The position numbers and the translations under genes were made by a program. A DNA stretch of 33,388 nt from Verrucomicrobiaceae bacterium (lineage in GTDB: Bacteria > Verrucomicrobiota > Verrucomicrobiia > Verrucomicrobiales > Akkermansiaceae): NCBI GenBank assembly GCA_027487355.1, contig JAIYDT010000492.1, positions 1 through 33,388 of the forward strand, read 5' to 3'. This document shows positions 8,681-17,031 of this stretch, in pieces. The notes beneath the pieces are model-generated. The model made no database searches. It had not been told where the DNA came from and saw only the letters and a program-made list of their open reading frames with translations. The stretch's first letter is position 1; each line of letters opens with the position of its first letter.

Positions 8681-9052
8681 ATGAAAAAGGAAGACATCGC
8701 GGCCCGCTTGACGGCCGCAGGCATCGAGATCCCCGAGGGAGCGACCGTCGCCATCCTCACCGATCTGGCGAAGGCCAACAACGTCGATCTTAAAGAGACC
8801 ACGCCAACGGTTGACGGCGGCACGTCTCCATTGGATCAGCCGGAACCGGGCGAGAGCCCGATCGATGCTCAGGCCAAGAAGGATGTCGCCGAGCTGACTC
8901 CCGCCGCCGCGCCCAAGGGCATCACGGAAGAGGCCATCGCTGAAAAGACCCGAGTCGGTCTGACCCGCGCCCAGGCCATCGAAGTTCTCACGACTCAGGC
9001 CGCGCACGACGCGCAGCTTGCGAAGGAAGAAAAGGAAAAGGGCAAGGCCTAA
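8681..9052 (+). CDS. Small head-region protein with HeH/LEM-like N-terminus
   Basis: KKEDIAARLTAAGIEIPEGATVAILTDLAKANN; located between protease and decoration genes. Confidence 0.45.
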   Translation: MKKEDIAARLTAAGIEIPEGATVAILTDLAKANNVDLKETTPTVDGGTSPLDQPEPGESPIDAQAKKDVAELTPAAAPKGITEEAIAEKTRVGLTRAQAIEVLTTQAAHDAQLAKEEKEKGKA

Positions 9053-9095
9053 CAGCTGCGCCATCACAACGAACGAGACCAAACAGACTAGAACC

Positions 9096-9602
9096 ATGAA
9101 ATTCGAAATCATCGCCGGGTTGATCCTGGCCTCACTATTGGTGCTCGCGCTCGTCGCTGTCATGGCGAAGGCGTGGGCGTTTCGCCTCAAGGACGTCGCC
9201 TGGAATGGCGCGACTGACAAGGTGCTGGAAGACGGCCGCGCCACGTTGACCGCCGAAGCAGCCTTCTCCACGCGCTATCTGCTGGCAGCGAAGGGAACGG
9301 CCTCCGGGTCGATCATTCTCTGCACGGCCTCGCTGGTTCCGCTCGGCCCGTGCATCGACGAGCCGGCCAGCGGTGACACCGCGACGGTGCAGCTTCTCGG
9401 TGCTGTCGGCGGAACGATCAAGGTGATCGCCAGCAAGGCCATCGCTGAGAATACAAACGTCTATGCCACTGCGGGCGGCAAGGTCACGGATGCCGTGGTC
9501 ACCGGTGCTTACTGGGTTGGCAAGACTGCTCCGTTCTGCTCCGCCGCCGCTGACGGTGACCAGGTCGCCATCATTCCCCGGTTCCCAACCGTCAACCCCT
9601 GA
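9096..9602 (+). CDS. DUF2190-like capsid decoration protein with N-terminal TM segment
   Basis: In-frame ATG 9096; MKFEIIAGLILASLLVLALVAVMAKAWA followed by small-residue-rich beta domain (SGDTATVQLLGAVGGTIKVIASKAI). Confidence 0.6.
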   Translation: MKFEIIAGLILASLLVLALVAVMAKAWAFRLKDVAWNGATDKVLEDGRATLTAEAAFSTRYLLAAKGTASGSIILCTASLVPLGPCIDEPASGDTATVQLLGAVGGTIKVIASKAIAENTNVYATAGGKVTDAVVTGAYWVGKTAPFCSAAADGDQVAIIPRFPTVNP

Positions 9603-9645
9603 TCCTCTGATCCTCACCGACTGATTCATTCATCGAAATACTCCC

Positions 9646-10656
9646 ATGAAAAATCTGACCAAGAAGGGCATTGCCCTCAACGCTTACCTCGGTGGCCTCG
9701 CCCTGGCTGCCCATGCTCCCGCCGACGACGGCGCGTTCGTTCACGATCGCATTGTCGCCGCCAACTCCTCGCTCTTTACCGAGAGCTTCTTCAGCGAGCC
9801 CCTGACCAACTACGCGGTCGGCTGGCGCGACAGCAACGACATCGAGGCGACACTTCAGTTCTTCGCTCCCGAGGTCCGTGTGCCGCGCAAGTTCGAGTAC
9901 GCTGAAACGTCAAACCCCGAGGAGTTCTACTCCGAGGACAACGATGAACGCGCCCTGCGTGGTGATTTCGGCACCGTCGAATACACCCGTCTCAAGACCA
10001 ACGCGAAAACCGCGAACCGTGGTCTCAAGATCTGTGTGGACCTTGATGAGGTGGCTGATCAAACGGACTGGCAAAAGCAGTATGCCGCGAAGCTCCTCCG
10101 CCGCCTCCGCCGCAACAGCCTGCGCCGGGCGATTGCCCTGCTGTCTGCTGCCGCGACCAACACCGCGAAGACCTGGGACACCACGGCTGGGAAAGATCCG
10201 GATCAGGACGTAGTGAGCGATATTGTCACCGCGACGACGTCTTCGGGCGTTCGTCCAAACCGCGTGGGTTACGGTGACACGGCCTGGAGCAAGCGCTTCC
10301 TGGCACATCGCGCACAGACCTCTGCTGGCGGTTTTGCCAGTGCCGGTCTGACCTACGAGCAGCTGGCTGCAATCCTCAACGTGGATCAAGTGCTGGTCTC
10401 CAGGGAGCGCTATTCGACCGGCGGATCCAAGTCCGAGGTTCTCGGTAACCTGGTTCTGATGTTCATGGCTCTCGACGGTGCTGACACCGAAGATCCGTCG
10501 AACATCAAGCGCTTTGTCAGTCCCTGCGAAGGCGGTGGACCGGTGCGCGTTTACGAGCGCCAAATCACGTCGAAGCTCTATGAGATCGTCGTGGAGCACT
10601 ACGAACTGACCAAGATCACCAGCACCCTTGGAATCCGCAAGTTCACGGTGAGCTGA
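9646..10656 (+). CDS. Major capsid protein
   Basis: 336 aa; APEVRVPRKFEYAETSNPEEFYSEDNDERALRGDFG..RLRRNSLRRAIALL; canonical position after protease/decoration. Confidence 0.75.
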   Translation: MKNLTKKGIALNAYLGGLALAAHAPADDGAFVHDRIVAANSSLFTESFFSEPLTNYAVGWRDSNDIEATLQFFAPEVRVPRKFEYAETSNPEEFYSEDNDERALRGDFGTVEYTRLKTNAKTANRGLKICVDLDEVADQTDWQKQYAAKLLRRLRRNSLRRAIALLSAAATNTAKTWDTTAGKDPDQDVVSDIVTATTSSGVRPNRVGYGDTAWSKRFLAHRAQTSAGGFASAGLTYEQLAAILNVDQVLVSRERYSTGGSKSEVLGNLVLMFMALDGADTEDPSNIKRFVSPCEGGGPVRVYERQITSKLYEIVVEHYELTKITSTLGIRKFTVS

Positions 10657-10688
10657 ACCATTTGAAGGTCCAACCGCCTTCGATCCGA

Positions 10689-10724
10689 GCACTCCGGGGT
10701 TTTGCTTGTTTTCCCCCGGAGTGC
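10689..10724 (+). terminator. Strong stem-loop after major capsid gene
   Basis: GCACTCCGGGG (10689-10699) / CCCCGGAGTGC (10714-10724), 11-bp perfect stem, 14-nt loop; no 3' T-run. Confidence 0.6.
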
Positions 10725-10751
10725 TTCATCGAGAGCGCACCATTCAACCCC

Positions 10752-11192
10752 ATGTGGAGAGAAATCACAGAAGCCGATGTCCAGGGAGTCTTCAGCGCTC
10801 CGGAGCTGGCAGCCTACCAGGCGGCCGCGATCGCTGAAGGACAGGACCCAATGGCCGACCTCATTGAGGGCGTGGTCAATCAGGCCCGCGGCTACATTGG
10901 GGACAATACAGCGAATCGTCTTGCTGACGGCCTCACGCTGCCAGAGCGCTGCATACGTCCTGCGCTGCACATGCTACGTCCGGATCTGCTGACCCGGATT
11001 GATCTGCCGGTCAGTGATGACCGCCGGAGTGCTGCCAGGGAGGCCATTCGATTCTTCGAACGCGTCGCCGATGGCCGCGTGCAGATCGAACAGCCAGACG
11101 GCGCGACCGACGACAGTGGTGCAGCCCAGGCGATGGAAGTGCTGAGCGGTGCCGACCGCGTGTTTACCCGCCGCAAGCAGTCAGGGCTGTGA
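10752..11192 (+). CDS. Head-tail connector, Mu gp36 / DUF1320-like
   Basis: ATG 10752 (MWREITEADVQGVFSAPELAAYQ); ORF track start at 10662 runs through the stem-loop. Confidence 0.6.
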   Translation: MWREITEADVQGVFSAPELAAYQAAAIAEGQDPMADLIEGVVNQARGYIGDNTANRLADGLTLPERCIRPALHMLRPDLLTRIDLPVSDDRRSAAREAIRFFERVADGRVQIEQPDGATDDSGAAQAMEVLSGADRVFTRRKQSGL

Positions 11193-11240
11193 AGTTCCAA
11201 GGAGAGAAAATCCGAAATTCTAAATTCTAAATTCGAAATG
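11191..11240 (+). repeat. Hybrid class I + class II leader repeat
   Basis: gaagttccaagg followed by tccgaaattctaaattctaaattcgaaATG. Confidence 0.8.
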
Positions 11241-11564
11241 AAGACAAAGATCAACGGCCTCCAGATGCAGCTTTCCAAGGCGCATGCCGATCTGGGCAGG
11301 ATGACCGCCAAGGCAGCGGATGAGGAGCTGTCTCCTCAGGAGCAGCATGATGCTCAGGTCGCCGTGCCGAGGCTGCGCGGGCAAGTGGCGGATGTGGGTT
11401 TGGCGATCCATGAAAACGAACAGATGATCGAAGAGATCGAGGCGCTGATCCGGCACATAGAAACTTCCAATCACCGCAGCGCACGGCGGACGCTCTGCGC
11501 CCGCAAACTGGAGGCCGCTTCCGACATCCTCCGCCGCGAGCTGGGGGATCATCCGGCGGGCTGA
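11238..11564 (+). CDS. Coiled-coil phage protein, unknown
   Basis: Helical 108-aa ORF, start embedded in leader repeat. Confidence 0.5.
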   Translation: MKTKINGLQMQLSKAHADLGRMTAKAADEELSPQEQHDAQVAVPRLRGQVADVGLAIHENEQMIEEIEALIRHIETSNHRSARRTLCARKLEAASDILRRELGDHPAG

Positions 11565-11600
11565 AGTTCCAAGTTCCAAGCGACAAGTTCCAACGAAGAA
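11563..11600 (+). repeat. Class I leader repeat
   Basis: gaagttccaagttccaagcgacaagttccaacgaagaa before ATG 11609. Confidence 0.85.
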
Positions 11601-11608
11601 AGCCACGC

Positions 11609-11794
11609 ATGAAACTCACTTTCCACGCCTTTGAAGACGATGACTCGTTCTACCTTTTGCCGGGTGTGGCGGTGCGCGTGGGGCGTTGTGAGGACCTGTG
11701 CTGCGGACGCGTCCATGGCTACGCGCTGGAGTTCACTTGGCTGATGTGGGGCATGGCAATGACTCTCAACTTCTCACCTGAAGATTCTGTCTGA
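11609..11794 (+). CDS. 61-aa phage protein, unknown
   Basis: ORF preceded by class I leader repeat. Confidence 0.45.
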   Translation: MKLTFHAFEDDDSFYLLPGVAVRVGRCEDLCCGRVHGYALEFTWLMWGMAMTLNFSPEDSV

Positions 11795-11801
11795 CTAACC
11801 G

Positions 11802-11824
11802 CTGGCGACAGGAATGTCGCCGCT
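11802..11824 (-). repeat. 23-bp hairpin element, copy 1 (ctggcgacaggaatgtcgccgct)
   Basis: Exact reverse complement of 25816-25838; internal GGCGACA-GGAA-TGTCGCC hairpin. Confidence 0.85.
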
Positions 11825-11828
11825 CCTT

Positions 11829-12836
11829 ATGGCTGATCCGATTCCAGATCCAATTTACGATGCCCTGGTGAAAGCCCAGGAGCGGAAGGCGCTGCCGACG
11901 TCGCTCTCGACGGCGCAGCTCCGCGAGCTGTCGGCTGGGATCAGGGCGCGGGCGATCTTCACCGCGCGAGGTGCGAGCACGCTCTTCGCGGATGCGCTGA
12001 AGCGGATCATTGACGCGATGACCGATGGCGCCATCGACGAGGGCAGTGCAAGGGTGGCCATTCGGGAGACTCTGAAAGCGCTTGATTACACCCCAGAGCG
12101 GGGTTTTCCGGATGTGCCGGAAGGTGAGGTGCCGCCAGCGCTGAAGGGCACCATCGAGGACCTCAGCTCGATGCGCCGGCTGAATCTGATCGTGAACACG
12201 CAGCGCGATCTCTTCGCAGGGGCGGGGCAGCAGATGCGCGGGCACCAGCCCGAGGCGCTTTCCAACTTTCCGGCCTGGGAGCTGATCCGAGTGGGTGAGG
12301 TGACGGTGGCCCGTGACTGGCCTGCACGATGGGCGCTTTCCGGCGGTCAACCGATCCCTGAGAGCTATCCGCAGAACGCGCATCAGAGTCTCGGCAAGAG
12401 CACCGGCATGATTGCCCTGAAGGGTGACCCGGTGTGGGGTGAGCTGGGATCGAGCGCCAATTTCTCGGATGCCTTGGATGTGGATTTCCCTCCGTTTGCG
12501 TTCAACTCGGGGATGGGTTGGCGGCCGGTGCCGATCGAGCGTTGTCTGGAACTCGGAATCACTGGACCGGATGGGCAGTCGATCGAGGAGTTCCACGCTG
12601 GGATCGAACGGCCTCGGGTCATTCTCGGAAGCCTGCCACTGCCCACGCCGCAAGTGTCCCTGAAGGACGTGGATCCGAAGTTGATCGAGGCGTTCAAGAA
12701 GTCCACCGGCGCGAAGCCGGGAGCGGCTCCCAAGGTGGTGAACTACTCGGATATCCTGGAACGTTCCGTGGCCAGAAGCCGGGCGGCCTATGGTGCTGCC
12801 AATCCGGACTACAACCTGGAGGGACCACGCCGATGA
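11829..12836 (+). CDS. Phage head protein (possibly Mu F-like minor head)
   Basis: MADPIPDPIYDALVKAQERK..LRELSAGIRARAIFTARGA..DEGSARVAIRETLKALDY; track start 11814 lies inside the hairpin element. Confidence 0.45.
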   Translation: MADPIPDPIYDALVKAQERKALPTSLSTAQLRELSAGIRARAIFTARGASTLFADALKRIIDAMTDGAIDEGSARVAIRETLKALDYTPERGFPDVPEGEVPPALKGTIEDLSSMRRLNLIVNTQRDLFAGAGQQMRGHQPEALSNFPAWELIRVGEVTVARDWPARWALSGGQPIPESYPQNAHQSLGKSTGMIALKGDPVWGELGSSANFSDALDVDFPPFAFNSGMGWRPVPIERCLELGITGPDGQSIEEFHAGIERPRVILGSLPLPTPQVSLKDVDPKLIEAFKKSTGAKPGAAPKVVNYSDILERSVARSRAAYGAANPDYNLEGPRR

Positions 12837-13420
12837 GTGAGGTGGTGATCACTGTGAACCTGGATCAGGCGACCGAGGCGGTGCAGGCGCTGCGCAATGC
12901 CCTGGTGAACCGCCGTCCGATGCACCAACGAATCGCCGAAGATGCAGCAGAGTTCACGAAGGACTATCTCCGGGAGACCGGCCGCCATGCGACGGCGGAT
13001 CGTCTGGGTGCGAAGCCGACCGGCTTCCGCGCCAAGAATGCCCAACTGGTGGAAAGCGCTTTCGACGATGAGAAATCCTACGTGCGGATGCCGCGCCGGA
13101 CGGGACTGGGACGGGCCTTCGGAGAGATGGTCATTCTGCCAGGTGCCGGGCGGACATTTCTGACGCTGGCGGACTCTGCGCAGACCTATGGGAAGCGGGT
13201 GGGAGATTTTCCGGAAGGCACCTTCGAGTTCAAGATCGTGCAGGGCAGGTTCCCGGCGCTGGTGTTCAAGGGCACGGATGAAGTCGGCTATTATCTGGCC
13301 CGCAAGGTTCGCCAGAAACAAGACCGGACGCTGTTGCCCAGTGATGAGGACTACGTCGAGGTCGGCTCACGCTCCGGGATGACCTATCTTTCCAACCTTC
13401 TAGCCAACGAACCGACATGA
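12833..13420 (+). CDS. Virion morphogenesis (Mu G)-like protein
   Basis: ATGA overlap at 12833 in frame with track ORF 12518..13420; MSEVVITVNLDQATEAVQALRNALVNRRPMHQRIAEDAAEFTKDYLRE. Confidence 0.5.
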   Translation: MSEVVITVNLDQATEAVQALRNALVNRRPMHQRIAEDAAEFTKDYLRETGRHATADRLGAKPTGFRAKNAQLVESAFDDEKSYVRMPRRTGLGRAFGEMVILPGAGRTFLTLADSAQTYGKRVGDFPEGTFEFKIVQGRFPALVFKGTDEVGYYLARKVRQKQDRTLLPSDEDYVEVGSRSGMTYLSNLLANEPT

Positions 13421-13872
13421 GCAAAGCCCTGGACATGGCGGAACTGATCCGCACGCGCCTGCTGTCTGCTCCCACTGGCAGCGAGAGAACCACTCCCGTG
13501 GACCTGACGGATGTGGATGTGATCGTGGATCGTCAGAAGAACATTCTTTCGATGATCAGTCTCGCTGTCTCCAAGGCGAAAGGCACGGCCATCGTGATCC
13601 TCTGGGATGGCTTCCGAAGTGAAGATGGCGAACAGGCGTCCCCACGATTGGCGAACAGCTACCAGATCCGGGTTTACTCAAAGCCGGTCATCGCCGGGGA
13701 CAACCTGCTGGCAGATGATGTGATGGAATCCATCATTCTGCGTCTGTGGCAGTGGCGGCCGGTGGCGGGTGATGCCTATTTCAATGAGGCGCGGATTGTC
13801 GATGGAGGGCTGATCCCAGACAAGGCGTTCCTGGTTTACGACCTGCAAGTGACCCTTTCCCGCAATCTCTGA
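13417..13872 (+). CDS. gp37-like tail completion protein
   Basis: ATGA coupling, 151 aa, position. Confidence 0.45.
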   Translation: MSKALDMAELIRTRLLSAPTGSERTTPVDLTDVDVIVDRQKNILSMISLAVSKAKGTAIVILWDGFRSEDGEQASPRLANSYQIRVYSKPVIAGDNLLADDVMESIILRLWQWRPVAGDAYFNEARIVDGGLIPDKAFLVYDLQVTLSRNL

Positions 13873-13892
13873 CCCTTCTCCTCATCACGAAC

Positions 13893-14132
13893 ATGAAGAC
13901 CAAAAGCACCGATAGCCCCGAATCTGAAACGCCATCTGCTGCCGCTCCGGCCGCACCGGCTGCTGCACCCGCGCCGGTGACGGCCGTCTATGAACTCACC
14001 ACCGCTCAATATGGCCCGATCACCGTGGGCCGGGTGTGTGCGCTGATGGGCGCGCGACTCAATCTCACGACCGATCAGGCCGCGAAACTGAATGATCTGT
14101 ATCCGAACGCCTTTCAGCTGAAGGGCATTTAA
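13893..14132 (+). CDS. Small phage protein with Ala/Pro-rich N-terminus
   Basis: 79 aa, co-directional. Confidence 0.5.
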   Translation: MKTKSTDSPESETPSAAAPAAPAAAPAPVTAVYELTTAQYGPITVGRVCALMGARLNLTTDQAAKLNDLYPNAFQLKGI

Positions 14133-14165
14133 TCCTGACCCGAACTCCTCAACCGAGAACCTACC

Positions 14166-14759
14166 ATGTCTGCTCCAAGCACCGATTCACTGGCCCTCGC
14201 TGGCTTCACGTTCTTCATCCCAGACGGCAGCAGTGTCGATGGGCAAACCACGTCCGAAAGCGTCTATCCGGACAACAATCCCACGACCAACTGGACCAAC
14301 TTCATCCTCGGCGATGTGCTGAAGCACAAGTGGGGCAAGAAGAAGGTTTCCGATCCCTACCTGGCTCCGCTGGCCAATGGAGACTTCATCGAGATGCAGC
14401 GTGAGAACGTGATCTCTGAATGGGTGGACGTGATGTATCGCCAGACCCATGAAATCTTCCAGCGCCTGCAATATGGCCTGGCGGCCGCGATCGACAACGG
14501 CACGGCACAGGGCATCGGTGAAAAGAGCGATGCGTTCGTGAACGGCTGGCTCTTGGAGCAGCAAGTCATCAGCGGCGGGCCGAATGCCGGCACTGCCCGC
14601 GTGATCCTCCGGATGCGTGCTCAGGTGCGTCAGATGGACGATGTGGAATACGAAGGCCCGAAGGTCAGCGGCACCTCGCTGCGCTTCTACAAGATCCCAG
14701 TCAAGAGCGCGGGCATCAACACGCTCAGCTCTGGCAACAGCATCGTCTTCGCGGGCTGA
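14166..14759 (+). CDS. Probable tail tube/major tail protein
   Basis: 197 aa, position upstream of tape measure; beta-rich composition. Confidence 0.45.
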   Translation: MSAPSTDSLALAGFTFFIPDGSSVDGQTTSESVYPDNNPTTNWTNFILGDVLKHKWGKKKVSDPYLAPLANGDFIEMQRENVISEWVDVMYRQTHEIFQRLQYGLAAAIDNGTAQGIGEKSDAFVNGWLLEQQVISGGPNAGTARVILRMRAQVRQMDDVEYEGPKVSGTSLRFYKIPVKSAGINTLSSGNSIVFAG

Positions 14760-14789
14760 TCCGAGAACCCCCAACCCTGACCTACCGCC

Positions 14790-15740
14790 ATGCCTCCTAC
14801 CGCTCCAGGTGCACCCATCCCCACGGTCTCCGCCTCGACACCGGCTGCACCTGGGGCCCCGATCGGGACGGTGTCTCCCTCCTCTCCGTCCGCGCCAGGC
14901 TTCACGTTGCCAGGCTCCGCGTTTCCATCTGAGCCGGACGCGGCAAGCTCCGTGGTGACCGATGCCCTGACGACGCTGAGGTTCGAGGCCTGCGTAGCCC
15001 CTGAGCTGGGGAATGCTGGCAATCTGCTGACGGTTCCGGGTTTGCAAATCAACGGGAGGCCCGTGGCCACGTCCAGCGGCACGTCGGCAAGCTCCCTGGT
15101 GGGTCTGGTGCTGCACCAGGAGAGCCCGCTTCCGGGCATCTGGTGCGCAGCCTACTACAACAACACGGTGTGGAGATTCGACATCTGGTGGAACGGTGAG
15201 CTGATGCTGTATTTCGTCTCCGCGACCTTTGCCTATGCCAATCCGGGGGCGGTGCCGGAGTGGGACTTCTCGGACAATCCGGGCAACTATCCGAGCGAGG
15301 AATGGAATCATGCGCAATCCAGCAAGTTCAGCCTCATTGCCAACAATGTGGGCTACACCGTATTGCCCAACTACGAGCCGACTCTCTACGAGGATCCGCT
15401 GCTGCCGCGAGGCGTGGTGAATGGGAAACCGGCCTGGTTCTTCGGCGATGATCTCTACTGGGATGCCGGGGCTGAGGCATGGACCGGCTACGATCTGGCC
15501 GTGGTGTGGAGCGTGGACGAGTACGATCAGCCGGGCTGGGCGTTCGGCGAAGTCGGCGGCGGCGCGACTTGGTGGTGGTATCAGGACACGCCGCTGCCGC
15601 CGCTGCGGACGGTGGCGGACAGCGGCCTGGGCGGTGCTGCTGGCAACGTGCGCCTGATCCCCGGTCCGCTGGATGATCCAGCTCCGGCCGTGCCGACCTA
15701 CTCACCCTCCAACCCCTCTGCGCCGGGATCGGTGCTCTGA
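14790..15740 (+). CDS. Tail-associated protein with Pro/Ala/Ser-rich termini
   Basis: SPSSPSAPG at N-term and SPSNPSAPG at C-term flank a Trp/Tyr-rich core. Confidence 0.45.
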   Translation: MPPTAPGAPIPTVSASTPAAPGAPIGTVSPSSPSAPGFTLPGSAFPSEPDAASSVVTDALTTLRFEACVAPELGNAGNLLTVPGLQINGRPVATSSGTSASSLVGLVLHQESPLPGIWCAAYYNNTVWRFDIWWNGELMLYFVSATFAYANPGAVPEWDFSDNPGNYPSEEWNHAQSSKFSLIANNVGYTVLPNYEPTLYEDPLLPRGVVNGKPAWFFGDDLYWDAGAEAWTGYDLAVVWSVDEYDQPGWAFGEVGGGATWWWYQDTPLPPLRTVADSGLGGAAGNVRLIPGPLDDPAPAVPTYSPSNPSAPGSVL

Positions 15741-15749
15741 GCTACGGCC

Positions 15750-16268
15750 ATGCCACGTGCGCTCTCCAGCCTGAAGATCACCTGGAATCCTGGTGGGCAT
15801 GTGCTCCTGGATTTCGGCAGCGTGTCCGGGGATGAGCTGGCCGATGACATCGAGTTCGGCGTGGAGCAGCAGACCAGCAGCTACTCCGCCATCGGTCAGA
15901 TCTTCGGCAGCGCATCCGCAGATGGCGGGGCGCGACGGCCGATCAGTTTCAGCCGACGCATCTTCCATGCCGACCGTGCGGCCGCGCTGAACTACTGCCA
16001 TGTCTATCCGGCGCTGCTGCCTCTGGCTACGGAAGGCACGCTGACGGTGGAGAATCAGGGCGGCGCGACCTTCGAATACCGGGATGCTGTCATCCTTTCC
16101 GGCACTCCCCGGCCCTCCTATCCCTCCGGCCATGCGACCGACACCGTCTATCGGCTGAGCGCCGGGAACATGGTGCCGACTGCCGGGCTGCCTGTCGCGC
16201 CGGGCTACCCGCTGGAGTGGTATCTCACGAACTGCACCGACATCGACACGCCCTGCGGGGACCTCTGA
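15750..16268 (+). CDS. Phage tail-region protein, unknown
   Basis: 172-aa co-directional ORF. Confidence 0.5.
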   Translation: MPRALSSLKITWNPGGHVLLDFGSVSGDELADDIEFGVEQQTSSYSAIGQIFGSASADGGARRPISFSRRIFHADRAAALNYCHVYPALLPLATEGTLTVENQGGATFEYRDAVILSGTPRPSYPSGHATDTVYRLSAGNMVPTAGLPVAPGYPLEWYLTNCTDIDTPCGDL

Positions 16269-16280
16269 TTGGAGAAAGCA

Positions 16281-16310
16281 ATAAATTCTAAATCCTAAAC
16301 TCGAAACGAA
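16281..16310 (+). repeat. Class II leader repeat
   Basis: ataaattctaaatcctaaactcgaaacgaa before ATG 16319. Confidence 0.8.
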
Positions 16311-16318
16311 CACTTCCC

Positions 16319-16987
16319 ATGGGACTCTCACTCGCGACCAAGAAACTCGGCGGCACGGATCAGGCGTTTGCCTGGCTGCTGCACATGTCCGGCACCAACC
16401 TCGCTACGGGCGGGCAGGTGTCTCTCGGCAATGGCAATGACTCGCCGCTCTATCTGTCCTCGACCGGGGTGGGCATCAAGTCGGCAAGCGGATTCGTGGC
16501 GCTGCTGGTGAGCGAGGCGACGGCCGCCCGGACGGTGAACCTGGCCGACTATGCGGGGAAGCTCTATCCCGAGACGCGGGTCTATCTGGGCACCACGAAG
16601 ACGGTGACCAGCACGACGGCCGATCCCATCGCGGGATTCGGATTCACCCCGGAGATCAACGCGACTTATGAGGTGATCCTGGAACTCATCGCCACCTCCG
16701 CCGCGACGACGACCGGCGTGCAGCTCACGGTGACAGGCCCTGCGGTGGGGGCCTCGCTGACCCTTGTCCAGGACAACTCGGCGCTCTCGGTGGTGGCGAT
16801 CGGTGGCACCTACGCGGCGACGAGCTCGCCAGTGGCGACCACGCCCTTCGGCATCGTGCTGCGTGGCATCCTGACAACCGGCGGCGCGGTGAGCGCCGAC
16901 TTCGGCCTGAGTCTGAAGAGCGAGGTGAACGCCTCCCAGGTGCAGATCCTGGCGGGTAGCAAGATGACGTTCCGCCGCCGGGCCTAA
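16319..16987 (+). CDS. Phage tail-region protein, unknown
   Basis: 222-aa Thr/Gly/Ala-rich beta-type ORF preceded by class II leader. Confidence 0.5.
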   Translation: MGLSLATKKLGGTDQAFAWLLHMSGTNLATGGQVSLGNGNDSPLYLSSTGVGIKSASGFVALLVSEATAARTVNLADYAGKLYPETRVYLGTTKTVTSTTADPIAGFGFTPEINATYEVILELIATSAATTTGVQLTVTGPAVGASLTLVQDNSALSVVAIGGTYAATSSPVATTPFGIVLRGILTTGGAVSADFGLSLKSEVNASQVQILAGSKMTFRRRA

Positions 16988-16988
16988 G

Positions 16989-17020
16989 GTCCGATTTCCA
17001 AGGGCCAAGTTCCAACTGAA
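16989..17020 (+). repeat. Class I leader repeat
   Basis: gtccgatttccaagggccaagttccaactgaa before ATG 17032. Confidence 0.75.
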
Positions 17021-17031
17021 CAGACGACACC

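Noticed and set aside
14187-15317. 376-aa minus-strand ORF
   Set aside because: Overlaps two phage genes on the opposite strand and lacks recognisable motifs.
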